From Algoriphagus marincola DSM 16067 (lineage in GTDB: Bacteria > Bacteroidota > Bacteroidia > Cytophagales > Cyclobacteriaceae), in contig NZ_AUBU01000003.1 of the NCBI RefSeq assembly GCF_000429405.1, positions 186,001 to 250,000 of the forward strand: 64,000 bases of DNA, read 5' to 3'. Under the pieces are notes generated by a model that made no database searches, had not been told where the DNA came from, and saw only the letters and a list, made by a program, of their open reading frames with translations. Positions within the stretch are counted from its first letter, which is position 1. Each line of letters begins with the position of its first letter. Below are positions 53,101 to 61,673 of the stretch, piece after piece. The position numbers and the translations under genes were made by a program.

Positions 53101-54675
53101 CAGGGGATTTCCACCTGAAGTATTCCATTGCTCGGGTTCGTTTTGATCTGCTGTCCATTGTTTGAAAGAATTGTAATTGAGAAGTTGAAGTGGATTACTG
53201 ATCCAATTTCGTTTTTCGCCCCGCATACCATCTCCAGCGACTCCCACATCATAGTAAAGAACACCCGTTCCATCATTATTCAGATCTACAAAAGATCGTT
53301 CGAAAAGCTCATCATGTCCTGCCAGAACTGCGATAACGCCAAATTCCTCAAAAAGCGGATGCAGCACCCGCATCGGAACACCACCCTGTCCGGTCGCCAA
53401 TTCATGGTTGATCGGTACCCCATGCTCGCCGGAACTGTAAGGAATATGATGAAACTGCACAAAAATCAATTGTCCTGAGTCTTTTGCTTCCTGCAGATTG
53501 GCCTCCAGCCACTGATACTGCGGACTGCCGGGGCCGAAACTACTCAAGTCCGTACCACCTGCGGCCTGATAGTCAGACTGCGTATAATTTTCCTGCGTAT
53601 CGGTTCCATTGACGGTAAAATCCTGATTCTTGAGTTTTTGATCATCCGGAAAATCCGAACGCTTTTGATCAGGCGTACCATTGGATGAATCCAAGGTCAA
53701 AACCGTAACCGGCCCATAATCTACCCGATAGTAGCTTTGCCTGTGAAGCTGCAGGGGGTCTGAAGTAGGCGTCTCGAAATATTCATGAAAGCGCTCTCTT
53801 CCCAATTTAGGCAGAAAATCCCCCCGCTCATTCGTTCCATAGCCCCCATTTTTGGCTCCAAAGTTTTCCCAATTTCCCAATGCAGGAATGATGGGATAGT
53901 TGGATAAGCCCTGATCATATTCTCCGGCATTATGCCTCCAAAATTCATCCCAGGCGGGTTGATAGCCCGAACCCTGCACCAAATCCCCTGGCATCAGCAA
54001 GAAGTCAGGTAGGCGGGAATTTATTATTCGAAGATTATACTCATAGCCTTCCTTTTCGGTCAGGGCATAGTTGATGATATCAAAGCCCTGTTCTTGGGTG
54101 GTTCCGAATTTGGCTATCCATGCATCGAAGCCACTGCTAGGCCTGGAAGTAAGCCCAGCCGGATACCAAGCTCTGCGATTGACCCGGCCCAGTGGTTCGG
54201 TCTCACTATCGGAAAGGGCTATAAATCGGATCGAAGACCAGTTGGTAGGATCTGGGCCTGTTTGAAATCCGGAAGAGAAAGTTTCTCCTCCCATACTTAC
54301 CTGATAAAAATAGGCTGCATCAGGGTCCAAACCTTCCAGAGAGATCCTAAATCGTCTTGTTTGATCAGGAAAAAGCCAAGAAGCGGGGCTTAATCCAGGG
54401 ATACTTTCATTTTTTTCTATGGAAGTGTAATAAATCTCAGCTACCTCCTCCCCTGTTAGATTTTCGGTTCTGACAGGATTTCCCTGTTCATCGAAAAGCG
54501 TAAAGACCGAGCTATTTTCTCCTGTTGACCACCAGGTAAGTTGAAAATTCCCCTCACCATAGGTCTGCAAATAAGGCTTTACACGAAAAGTTGAATTTTC
54601 GCTTGCAGGCTGAAATGACAAAAAAGCCACAGCCAGCAAAAAAATCAAAGAGAAAGCGATTCTATTCATATCCAA
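50182..54675 (-). CDS. Giant T9SS-secreted metallophosphatase
   Basis: 1497 aa. A signal peptide (1-25) precedes a fibronectin-like purple-acid-phosphatase N-domain (about 30-140) and a calcineurin-like phosphatase domain (about 145-560) with MPGDLVQGSG, LGNWENFG, FVQFHHIPYSSGEHG and VIAVLAGHDELFE. Several Ig/HYR-like modules follow; the block PEVKASLSLGLDQNG... recurs as PSVKEAVSLELNAQG.... The last ~85 residues (YPNPATNRIRLEFP ... GVYWIQV ... YQARFIKND) are a type IX secretion C-terminal sorting domain. It is therefore cell-surface or secreted and hydrolyses phosphoesters. Confidence 0.88.
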   Translation of the reverse strand: MDMNRIAFSLIFLLAVAFLSFQPASENSTFRVKPYLQTYGEGNFQLTWWSTGENSSVFTLFDEQGNPVRTENLTGEEVAEIYYTSIEKNESIPGLSPASWLFPDQTRRFRISLEGLDPDAAYFYQVSMGGETFSSGFQTGPDPTNWSSIRFIALSDSETEPLGRVNRRAWYPAGLTSRPSSGFDAWIAKFGTTQEQGFDIINYALTEKEGYEYNLRIINSRLPDFLLMPGDLVQGSGYQPAWDEFWRHNAGEYDQGLSNYPIIPALGNWENFGAKNGGYGTNERGDFLPKLGRERFHEYFETPTSDPLQLHRQSYYRVDYGPVTVLTLDSSNGTPDQKRSDFPDDQKLKNQDFTVNGTDTQENYTQSDYQAAGGTDLSSFGPGSPQYQWLEANLQEAKDSGQLIFVQFHHIPYSSGEHGVPINHELATGQGGVPMRVLHPLFEEFGVIAVLAGHDELFERSFVDLNNDGTGVLYYDVGVAGDGMRGEKRNWISNPLQLLNYNSFKQWTADQNEPEQWNTSGGNPLLTDGGKHYGHLEVNINRVVENGQEFAKIDFSPVYVFPVLDQNYNLQNVERRVYNDEVSLKVLLKSEAFEPVLKDSVQLFLDEGGRAFLSPEAVLVEQPDEEFSFEYSTGFQLNCDAIGEQELIVTSTRQFDGEVFKDTTRLIVLDTIAPYFDAANAIVVFDPSIGRAEYSIADFDPVDFSDNCSTIPIKVEGPEITCSSFEDPEVFFGEFPVRLIVEDASGNQFIREVKVQILNSVESTKVSLEPSGVLVSGQSIDLILGDELDYEVVGWFFQSSNPIEGETGKTLTIDQPGVYFAKLLLSTGCIVQSETIEVTQVADDFPEVKASLSLGLDQNGQAELTNDQVFTEWPIAEDIEVSLSQSQFSCNDLGENTVLVSLSKPNGAKKELEILIQVIDEIPPVLEWKSAEYDFDLSLGELTFDVEDFIVSPPTDNCGSEGIQVSLSKTSVTCADIDSERPNYPIDLDVIVTDASGNTSIYPTYAQLTFFESRKVSLTAQGPLYEGRTVELRLGEELNFDVWEWRKDLEQLPGEKGNSIIVDSPGRYTAVLALENGCLVSSESLVVEVEEVPFPSVKEAVSLELNAQGSATLTLESLFETWPFDSSGLSIELSKSEFDCADLGENTVQLLIIGEGAADWVFEVLVLVEDKIAPVLEVRDLELELDLRIGEASISADDLIISATDNCSELEISLSQSQFGCEDIGKEIVVTVRAEDLAGNVSEANATVSIVSLEGDPVTLSGDSDFCEGESATLSLNATGDFEVISWTRNGTVIPNENAASLEVSESGIYQARIRYQGACTAVSNELEVIVNPLPSGEIEVDGDLLTAPAGDFSYQWYRNGELIAGATAQSYQVNLMGEYAVSLTSSAGCSSLLPSVTLTISGLGAKPDFVVKVIKVYPNPATNRIRLEFPEGIGQSQPTLQVFATDGKEVGGQVQLIQSTNSSADLDISQLAAGVYWIQVLGEKKTVYQARFIKND

Positions 54676-54715
54676 AATTAATCGATTGCTAGAATCTAAG
54701 TTATAAAAATTAACT

Positions 54716-55813
54716 TTATTCGATCCTCGATTTTAAAATTACCGATTGCACCGGATTCAAAGGATCATTGGTGAAAATGTAAATATTCCGCTGATCGATT
54801 CCTCTCCTACCTTTTGGATCAAAAGTCACGATCAAATCCATGCTTTCCCCGGGTGCTAATTCGGTTTTGGGAAGCGTTAGGGAAAGACAGCCACAGTTTC
54901 CCTGCACTTTCTTAATTTCCAAAAGCTCTCTTCCCCGATTGGTCAAAGTATAAGTTAGCTCTTGGATTTCATCGGCGGAAATTTCTTTCAAATCGATTTC
55001 TGTTGGACTTATTCTCAAAGCAGGTACTGATCCAAGCTCACCCTTTGCAAAGCCCGGATAAAACTCAAAAATATTTGCAATCACATCTGTATCTGCCAGT
55101 AAGGAATCTGACCAAAAGAATTGAATAGGATCTTCAGAATATCCCAAGTCGTTTTTGGCAGCCCCGTCATAGCTGATCTCTAGAATCCCCCTTTTTCCCG
55201 GAGCAATGGAGTCTTGCATCTGTCGAATTTGAATATGGCCAGGACCAAAATATCGTAGACTATCAGCTCGAAGCACCGAGTCTGAGAAGTTGAATATTTC
55301 CAAAGCCTTGAAAGCCGGTTCGTTTGTGAACACATCTCCCATATTGGTCTTTTCCTGACGCATCCCAACCGGTCCACTGACAAAAGGATATTCAACCTCA
55401 GGGTTTCTAGGTTTGGGAACCGCCTTTCCTTCCAGATAGAGCGTGTCCATCATATTGGCAAGGTTACCTTTTACCACTACCAACCGAGAAAAATTACCTA
55501 CTGCCGAACCGGGATCAAAGGCCACTTTCAACATCCCAACTTCACCTGCTACCAAGGAATCCTGAGTATATTCCACTGTAGTACATCCACAGTCTGTCCA
55601 CACTTTCTCTATCCAAACGGCTGAATCCTGAGAATGGCTGAATTCAAAGGTTGCCACCTGTATTCCCTCTTCCTCCAAAATGGCTCCTAGGTCAAGTTTG
55701 TTCACTTTCCAGATAAGTCGAGAATCCTGAGTCCCTTGAGCATGAAGTACTTGCGCCTGTAGGCAACACAGAAGGATGAAAAAAGCCGAAAATCCAAATC
55801 TTTGCATAGACAC
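54716..55813 (-). CDS. Secreted DUF1573 protein
   Basis: 365 aa. A signal peptide (ends HAQ) is followed by at least two DUF1573 immunoglobulin-like domains: VWTDCGCTTVEYTQDSLVAGEVGMLKVAFDPG (about 68-99) and VQGNCGCLSLTLPKTELAPGESMDLIVTFDPKGRRG (near the C-terminus), each with the CGC pair. DUF1573 proteins are common in Bacteroidota envelopes, of unknown function. It lies 40 bp upstream of the T9SS phosphatase gene on the same strand, so cotranscription is likely. Confidence 0.85.
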   Translation of the reverse strand: MSMQRFGFSAFFILLCCLQAQVLHAQGTQDSRLIWKVNKLDLGAILEEEGIQVATFEFSHSQDSAVWIEKVWTDCGCTTVEYTQDSLVAGEVGMLKVAFDPGSAVGNFSRLVVVKGNLANMMDTLYLEGKAVPKPRNPEVEYPFVSGPVGMRQEKTNMGDVFTNEPAFKALEIFNFSDSVLRADSLRYFGPGHIQIRQMQDSIAPGKRGILEISYDGAAKNDLGYSEDPIQFFWSDSLLADTDVIANIFEFYPGFAKGELGSVPALRISPTEIDLKEISADEIQELTYTLTNRGRELLEIKKVQGNCGCLSLTLPKTELAPGESMDLIVTFDPKGRRGIDQRNIYIFTNDPLNPVQSVILKSRIE

Positions 55814-55877
55814 AAATAACGGATAAATCCGGACGAATTATAGGTTGATTTACTTAATTTGCGCTAAAATTAGATTG

Positions 55878-56852
55878 ATGGCAAGAGTACTGACAGGCAT
55901 ACAAAGCAGTGGAAGACCACACTTAGGGAATATTTTGGGAGCAATCGTTCCAGCAATTCAACTGGCTAAAGAAAACTCCGAAGAGTCCTATATTTTCATA
56001 GCAGATTTTCATTCACTCACCAGTTCTAAGGATGGAGAGCTTCGCAAAGAAAACACTCTGGCAGTGGCTGCCGCTTGGTTAGCCTTTGGCCTGGATATAG
56101 ACAAAACGGTCTTTTATCGCCAAAGCCGCAGACCCGAAGTGGCTGAGTTGACTTGGTACCTCAATTGCTTCACTCCATTTCCCATGCTTGCCAATGCGCA
56201 TAGTTTTAAGGATAAATCCGAACGCTTGGCCGATGTGAATGCCGGACTTTTCACCTATCCAGTCCTGATGGCTGCGGATATTTTATTGTACTCTGCGGAT
56301 TTGGTGCCCGTCGGCAAGGATCAGATGCAGCACTTGGAGATGACCCGTGATATCGCTACCGCCTTTAACAGGATCGTGGAAGAGGATATTCTTACAATCC
56401 CTGAAGCCAGAATAGCAGAGTCAGTCAAGACCATTCCGGGAACTGACGGCCAAAAAATGAGCAAGTCCTACAATAATTACATTGATATCTTCCTTCCGGA
56501 AAAGCAGCTCAAGAAGAATGTCAACAGCATTGTCACTGACAGCACCCCTCTTGAGGAGCCCAAAGATCCGGATACCTGCAATGTCTTCAAGCTTTACAGT
56601 CTGATCGCAGAGGAAAGCCAAACAGCCGAACTTCGCAAAAAGTACCTAGGGGGCAATTTTGGCTACGGACATGCCAAGAAGGAGTTTTTGGAATTGATCT
56701 TGGAAAAATATGCTGAAGAGCGAAAAGCTTTTGATTTCTACATGAACAATCCGGAGGAAATTGAGAAAAAATTAGCTGCCGGAGAAGAAAAGGCTAAATT
56801 AGAAGGAGAAAAGATTCTTAACCGAGTAAGAGATAAGTTGGGTTTTAGATAA
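55878..56852 (+). CDS. trpS: Tryptophanyl-tRNA synthetase
   Basis: 324 aa from the ATG at 55878 (MARVLTGIQSSGRPHLGNILGA). A longer frame from 55845 adds 11 unlikely residues. The HIGH-like motif is PHLGN and the KMSKS loop is GQKMSKSYNN. GKDQMQHLEMTRDIA also fits class I TrpRS. It charges tRNA-Trp with tryptophan. It diverges from the DUF1573 gene with a 64-bp gap. Confidence 0.95.
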   Translation: MARVLTGIQSSGRPHLGNILGAIVPAIQLAKENSEESYIFIADFHSLTSSKDGELRKENTLAVAAAWLAFGLDIDKTVFYRQSRRPEVAELTWYLNCFTPFPMLANAHSFKDKSERLADVNAGLFTYPVLMAADILLYSADLVPVGKDQMQHLEMTRDIATAFNRIVEEDILTIPEARIAESVKTIPGTDGQKMSKSYNNYIDIFLPEKQLKKNVNSIVTDSTPLEEPKDPDTCNVFKLYSLIAEESQTAELRKKYLGGNFGYGHAKKEFLELILEKYAEERKAFDFYMNNPEEIEKKLAAGEEKAKLEGEKILNRVRDKLGFR

Positions 56853-56944
56853 TGCTTATAGGATAATGCAATTTGGATCTCAGGAAAAAAAGTACCTTAA
56901 AATTTATCCTGATTATCCGCAATGATACCAGTAGATCAAAATGG

Positions 56945-57066
56945 CCTCGACTTCGCTCGGCCTCCGGGTTTGGAGTTAGTTATGGGAGGGGAGAAAAAAG
57001 GTGCGCAGCCCCTTTTTTCTCCCCTCCCCAACCTAGAAAACAAACGATCACCGAGCGAAGTCGAGG
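56945..57066. repeat. Nested palindrome after trpS
   Basis: A perfect 16-bp inverted repeat (CCTCGACTTCGCTCGG, 56945-56960, with its complement 57051-57066) encloses a perfect 18-bp inverted repeat (56984-57001 GGGAGGGGAGAAAAAAGG with 57011-57028) and a 9-nt loop. No gene. It is the size and style of a dispersed palindromic repeat and could also terminate trpS transcription. Confidence 0.8.
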
Positions 57067-57138
57067 TGAAACCATATAAAATTCGGTAACTGGCAGGAAT
57101 GCGAATAATCATAAAATTTATTACTAAAAGAGAACCAA

Positions 57139-57633
57139 ATGCAGCACTTCGATTTCAAAGAACGTAATTTAATATCCGGCCCCCACCTACTTGGTCTCTT
57201 ACTGGTCATCACAGGTATTTTTGTGTTAATCAGTCCGGCTTTTCTTTCAAGCGGAAGTTCGATAGAAAAAGTGTTGGCCGTAGGTATAGTGTCGATAATT
57301 ATAGGGCTTTTGATTATCCTCACTTACAAAGGGACCCTAATAGACTTTGAGGAGAAGAGATTCAAAAAGTATTCTTCCATTGCAGGATTCAAGTTTGGAG
57401 AGTGGAAACCCTTGCCACATTTATCCAAAATCAAAGTAGCATCCAAAACTTATATCAGTAGAAACACCCCAAACGGAATAAGTCCAACACTATCTGGCAA
57501 GGTGACCGAATTCAATACCCTTATTTATTCCATCGATTCCGAACCTATTTTTTTATTCACCTATCCAAATCAGAAAGAGTCACTTAAGCAAGCCAAGCGC
57601 CTAGCCAAGGGTTTGGAGATTGATCTGGATTAA
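57139..57633 (+). CDS. Two-helix membrane protein, unknown function
   Basis: 164 aa. Helices at about residues 16-36 (LLGLLLVITGIFVLISPAFL) and 45-65, then a cytosolic domain with FKKYSSIAGFKFGEWKPLPHLSKIKVASKTYISRNTPNGIS. No recognised family. Upstream is the nested palindrome; downstream is another small membrane gene on the same strand. Confidence 0.65.
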   Translation: MQHFDFKERNLISGPHLLGLLLVITGIFVLISPAFLSSGSSIEKVLAVGIVSIIIGLLIILTYKGTLIDFEEKRFKKYSSIAGFKFGEWKPLPHLSKIKVASKTYISRNTPNGISPTLSGKVTEFNTLIYSIDSEPIFLFTYPNQKESLKQAKRLAKGLEIDLD

Positions 57634-57740
57634 GCCTTCCCTTTTTGGCTTCTCTTTTTTCTTGGAAAATTGCTTCTAACCAATCCTTTAGATATATTCA
57701 GACTGCTTGGGGAAATTTTAATCATCAATCCAACAGTACC

Positions 57741-58403
57741 ATGGCTAAAAAGATCGATTGGACCAATCAGTTTTTTAATTTTTTGGGAGTGATTCTGGGG
57801 GTCTTATTGGCCTTTTTCATCAATGAACGCGCTAACTCAAATAAGGACAGAAAAGAAAGCCTCATCCTTATGGAATCTTTGATTGGTGACCTTCAAGAGG
57901 ATGTCCAAGCTTATGAAAACTTCCTAATCCCTCAAAACAAACTGATCCTTCAAAATCTAGAAAAGCTCCTAGAATTGATCAGTGAAGGGGATTATGAAAA
58001 CATAGATGAACCATTTAGCATGGCTCTGCAGGTAGAAAACTATGGGCCAACAAGCGCAACTTATACTTCTACCAAGAGTTCCGGAAAACTAGCCCTCTTT
58101 GAGGATTTAGAACTACAAAAGCTATTAAGCAACTACTATGAGTCCATTTCGGAGGAAAGTGTCAAAAAAGGAGAATATCAAGTTCAGTACTTTACCAATG
58201 AACTGCTCGCCTGGTTGAGCAACAACATGGACTTGACCAGCAATCAGCTTTATAGACCAAGTGATTCAGGCATATTGTTGAACAAACTACTAATCTATTC
58301 CTCTCTGATCGACCAGAAAATCGTTTCCTATGAAATCAGCTTAGAAAAAGCTAAAATTTTGAAGGAGGAGTTGGAAAAGTCCCTAGAAGAAAACCGGAGG
58401 TAA
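57741..58403 (+). CDS. Single-pass membrane protein (DUF6090-like)
   Basis: 220 aa from the ATG at 57741. A longer frame from 57645 lacks a plausible start. WTNQFFNFLGVILGVLLAFFINERAN is the membrane helix, followed by a long helical cytosolic or periplasmic domain (KDRKESLILMESLIGDLQEDVQAYENFLIPQNK). Architecture resembles DUF6090-type Bacteroidota proteins, low certainty. Function unknown. Confidence 0.6.
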   Translation: MAKKIDWTNQFFNFLGVILGVLLAFFINERANSNKDRKESLILMESLIGDLQEDVQAYENFLIPQNKLILQNLEKLLELISEGDYENIDEPFSMALQVENYGPTSATYTSTKSSGKLALFEDLELQKLLSNYYESISEESVKKGEYQVQYFTNELLAWLSNNMDLTSNQLYRPSDSGILLNKLLIYSSLIDQKIVSYEISLEKAKILKEELEKSLEENRR

Positions 58404-58452
58404 TCTTTGAAAAAATCTACTATTCACCTTTGCATGAACAATCTAATTCTAC

Positions 58453-59244
58453 ATGAATCTCTTTAAATTCTACTCTCTTTTTATTTTGTTTTTTCTCTTT
58501 AATGGGAAGAATGCCAATGCATGTGTGTGCTCCATGCCCATTCTTTTAGAGCAAATCCCAGAAAAGGATTTTATAGCCAGAGCCAAGATAATTTCTCTAA
58601 GCCCAGATCCAGAAGATTCGGAATATCATAAAGCAGAGATTGAAATTCTAAAATTATACAAGGGTAAGCCAATCAAACAAATAAGGGTATGGAGTGTTTT
58701 GAATAGTAGTTGTTCTTTTTTGCCTGATGAAGGTAGCGAATGGCTGATCTTTGCTAGCAAAAACAATGAAGGGCAGCTCGGTTTTGGTTTTTGTTCGGGA
58801 TCCCTTCTAATAGACCGAAAATTTGATGAAAAACGATACCCCGGAATCACTGAAAAATATCTTCGTAAAATTAACCTCAAAATTCAGGTATTGGATTTCC
58901 TTGTGAGTTCTAAACTAGAACCAAAAAATGAAGCAGGTTTGAATATTTCCTCTTCAATTAACTTTTTATCCGAATACAAAGGATCTGAGATAAAGGGTGA
59001 TCGCTTTGCTCTCTATGAACTTAGCATTGATACAAACCTATCAATTGAGGCAATCGAGCCTATCAAAGAATTTACTTTCAGTTCGTCCAATGGAAGTTTG
59101 ATTTCCCATTTAAAACAGGATCTTAAAGTGTGGTCTAAAGATCAAGAAAAAACTATTGCTAAGCCTCAAAAAATGATCATTGCCATTTACTACTATCCAG
59201 CTGAAGGTGAGTATGAAAGCTTTTTGAGCCTTTTTGATCTTTAG
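58453..59244 (+). CDS. Secreted TIMP/NTR-like protein
   Basis: 263 aa. Signal peptide to about residue 23 (ends NANA). The mature start CVCSMPILLEQIPEKDFIARAKI has the C-x-C and DFIxxAK layout of TIMP/netrin-type domains, and GFCSGS later supplies another cysteine. The remainder (about 150-263) shows no known domain. Bacterial NTR-like proteins of this kind have no established role; inhibitor activity should not be assumed. Confidence 0.6.
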   Translation: MNLFKFYSLFILFFLFNGKNANACVCSMPILLEQIPEKDFIARAKIISLSPDPEDSEYHKAEIEILKLYKGKPIKQIRVWSVLNSSCSFLPDEGSEWLIFASKNNEGQLGFGFCSGSLLIDRKFDEKRYPGITEKYLRKINLKIQVLDFLVSSKLEPKNEAGLNISSSINFLSEYKGSEIKGDRFALYELSIDTNLSIEAIEPIKEFTFSSSNGSLISHLKQDLKVWSKDQEKTIAKPQKMIIAIYYYPAEGEYESFLSLFDL

Positions 59245-59289
59245 AATAAATTTGTTGGCTTTAAAAATCAACTTCTTGTAACCAAAAAA

Positions 59290-59315
59290 ATCCCCGCTCC
59301 TTCAGAAGCGGGGAT
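59290..59315. terminator. Bidirectional intrinsic terminator
   Basis: ATCCCCGCT (59290-59298) pairs with AGCGGGGAT (59307-59315) around an 8-nt loop, flanked by A-rich and T-rich sequence. It sits between convergent genes and can serve both. Confidence 0.7.
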
Positions 59316-59320
59316 CAATT

Positions 59321-59743
59321 TTATCGGCTTCGCCACAGATCTTTGAGTGGCTGTCCATTGATGAGCATTACAAATCTCGCCGGATTGGGAATCAGCACGA
59401 TTCTGACATCCTGACGGTCAAACTGATCGGACTCGATCGGCACTCCCTCCTGCCCTTTCACTTCATAGCTTATGATTCCACGTGCATCCGGAAGCAAAGG
59501 TTTATACTTATTGGCAACATAGGCTGTGGGAAGCAAAATATCCGTATCTGACTTCAAAAGGCTGTAGATCTTCTCTAATTCCTTTTCAAGGATATCCTCA
59601 TAATCCTCATTGAAATCATCTTCCAAGTCATGAAGTTCCTCCTCGATATCATCGTAATTCTCGTCGTTGTAATCCATTCCAGCGAGTTGAATCCGCTTTT
59701 CTACAATTTCGGTTAGCTCCTGATCCAGCTTATCCCAATTCAT
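59321..59743 (-). CDS. Acidic hypothetical protein
   Basis: 140 aa. The first 65 residues are a very acidic helical region (NDENYDDIEEELHDLEDDFNEDYEDILEKELEKI). The C-terminal half reads as beta (DARGIISYEVKGQEGVPIESDQFDRQDVRIVLIPNPARFVMLINGQPLKDLWRSR). Soluble, no known motif. It ends at the bidirectional terminator. Confidence 0.65.
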   Translation of the reverse strand: MNWDKLDQELTEIVEKRIQLAGMDYNDENYDDIEEELHDLEDDFNEDYEDILEKELEKIYSLLKSDTDILLPTAYVANKYKPLLPDARGIISYEVKGQEGVPIESDQFDRQDVRIVLIPNPARFVMLINGQPLKDLWRSR

Positions 59744-59826
59744 GCTTTCTGTTTTTGATGTTGGTTTTTGTTTGAAAACACAAAGATGAGGATAATGTCC
59801 TGCAAAGCATGGAATTTTGGCGGAAA

Positions 59827-60795
59827 TTAACTCATCAGCAGAATTTTTCCGTTTCTACCGGGCTTTTCATAAGCCTCGATCGCCTCCCGGAAGGATTCCA
59901 AAGGATACTTGGCTTCGATATCAATCTTCGAAGTCTCAGCCATCAAAAAGCCGAAAACCTCGCCAAAAGCTTTTTTGCGGGAATCCTTATCCAGACTTTC
60001 GATCCAGGTACTCAGCCAAAAACCTTCGATCGTTAAGCCCTTGAAAATCAATAGTCCACTATTTACAGGCATGTTCTCAATACTAAGCGCACCGAAGGCC
60101 ATCATCTTACCATTTTGGCGCAGACAGCTAAGTGCTTTGGCTCCCAAAATTCCCGATACCGCATCGAAGATAATATGAACGCCCCCATCAGTCTTTTCGG
60201 GAATGACTTTCTGAATCTTTTCCTTTTCCGAATTCACGACCAAGTCCGCGCCTAAAGATTGAAGCAATTCGATCTGCTCATCATGACGGACCGTTGCTGC
60301 TACTTTGATGCCTTTCTTCTTTGCCAATTGGATTGCAAACTTCCCAAAAGCCGAAGCCCCCGCTGTGATAAGCAACCACTCACCCGCCTGAAGACCTGAC
60401 TTTTCGATCATTCCATAGGCTGTCAGGGGATTCACAAAAGCCTGACAAGCTACCTCATAAGGCATTGGCTCGGGAATGGGAATCACAGCCTGAACCGGTA
60501 CGCAGACATATTCACGCCAAGTGCCAATTGCTGAAAACATGACTCGTGTTCCGGCTGAAATATGACCTGCTTCATCTCCTTGCTCCACCACCCCTGCTGC
60601 TTCAAATCCTGCGCTACTCGGAAGCTGAGGAGTAATTCCATACATCCCTTGTGCAAACATGATGTCTGAGGGATTGATATTTCTAGCCTTTACGCGAATG
60701 AGTACTTCGTGTGCTTTTGGCTTGGGAATTTCTGACTCTACGAGTTGTAAAACATCAAGTGGCTTACCTATTTTTTCAAAAATGATCTCTTTCAT
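59827..60795 (-). CDS. Medium-chain quinone oxidoreductase-like dehydrogenase
   Basis: 322 aa, MDR superfamily, zinc-free type. The GroES-like N-terminal domain has RVKARNINPSDIMFAQG and SSAGFEAAGVVE. The NADP site is LLITAGASAFGKFAIQLAKKKG with LLQSLGADLVVN. No zinc-binding cysteines are seen. It reduces quinones or activated alkenes; substrate unknown. Confidence 0.85.
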   Translation of the reverse strand: MKEIIFEKIGKPLDVLQLVESEIPKPKAHEVLIRVKARNINPSDIMFAQGMYGITPQLPSSAGFEAAGVVEQGDEAGHISAGTRVMFSAIGTWREYVCVPVQAVIPIPEPMPYEVACQAFVNPLTAYGMIEKSGLQAGEWLLITAGASAFGKFAIQLAKKKGIKVAATVRHDEQIELLQSLGADLVVNSEKEKIQKVIPEKTDGGVHIIFDAVSGILGAKALSCLRQNGKMMAFGALSIENMPVNSGLLIFKGLTIEGFWLSTWIESLDKDSRKKAFGEVFGFLMAETSKIDIEAKYPLESFREAIEAYEKPGRNGKILLMS

Positions 60796-60901
60796 GAAAT
60801 TTGGATTTAATGTTGGATAAAACTATGGATATATTTTAAGTCTATCCTTCTCCAAGGCCTTTTTTTTTATATCTTGAAAAGAAAAAATCAACCTACAAAA
60901 C

Positions 60902-61669
60902 ATGGACTTATCTTCGGTTTTTTCTCTGGATGGAAAAGTAGCGCTGATCACCGGTGCTAGTAAAGGAATCGGCTTCAGCATAGCGGAAATTTTTGCAGCT
61001 GCAGGTGCCAAAGTTGTCATAAGCAGCCGAAAGCAGGATGCGCTTGATGAAATGGCAGGAAAGCTTCGTGCCAAGGGCTATGAAGTCAGCGGCTTTGCCT
61101 GTAACGTGGGCAATATGGATGAATTGCCAAAGCTAGTGGATCAAACCGTTGAGAAATATGGTACCATTGATATTTTGGTGAATAATGCCGCATCCAATCC
61201 GGTATTTGGCCCGGTGCATGAGACAAGCTTGGAGGCCTTTGACAAAATCATGGATGTGAATGTCAAAGCTCCATTTGAATTGACCCGGCTTTGTTTCCCC
61301 CACTTAAGAAAATCTGCCGAAGCATCGGTCATCAATATCAGTTCGATCGGTGGACTTTCTCCGGAGGCCGGATTGGGTATCTACTCCGTGAGTAAAGCTG
61401 CTTTGATTTCCCTCACAAAAGTCTATGCCAAGGAATGGGGTGATGCTGGCATTCGAGTCAATGCCATCTGTCCGGGACTGATCCAAACCAAATTTTCGGA
61501 AGCACTCTGGACCAATGATAAAATCATGGGAATGATCATGAAGCAACTTTCTATCAAAAGAGCCGGAACTTCTGAGGAAATCGGAGCCATGGCCTTATTT
61601 CTAGCCTCAGCGGCATCTTCCTACACCACAGGAGGCGTTTTTACAGCGGATGGAGGTTTCACAATCTAA
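60902..61669 (+). CDS. SDR-family oxidoreductase
   Basis: 255 aa. The NAD(P) motif is TGASKGIG, followed by NNAASNP and the catalytic YSVSK (Y-x3-K) with a serine in NISSIGGLS. CPGLIQTKFSEALW follows. The end ASAASSYTTGGVFTADGGF is typical of the family. It likely oxidises or reduces a hydroxyl on an acyl or other substrate. It begins an operon: the acyl-CoA dehydrogenase start follows 4 bp later. Confidence 0.87.
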   Translation: MDLSSVFSLDGKVALITGASKGIGFSIAEIFAAAGAKVVISSRKQDALDEMAGKLRAKGYEVSGFACNVGNMDELPKLVDQTVEKYGTIDILVNNAASNPVFGPVHETSLEAFDKIMDVNVKAPFELTRLCFPHLRKSAEASVINISSIGGLSPEAGLGIYSVSKAALISLTKVYAKEWGDAGIRVNAICPGLIQTKFSEALWTNDKIMGMIMKQLSIKRAGTSEEIGAMALFLASAASSYTTGGVFTADGGFTI

Positions 61670-61673
61670 AGCT

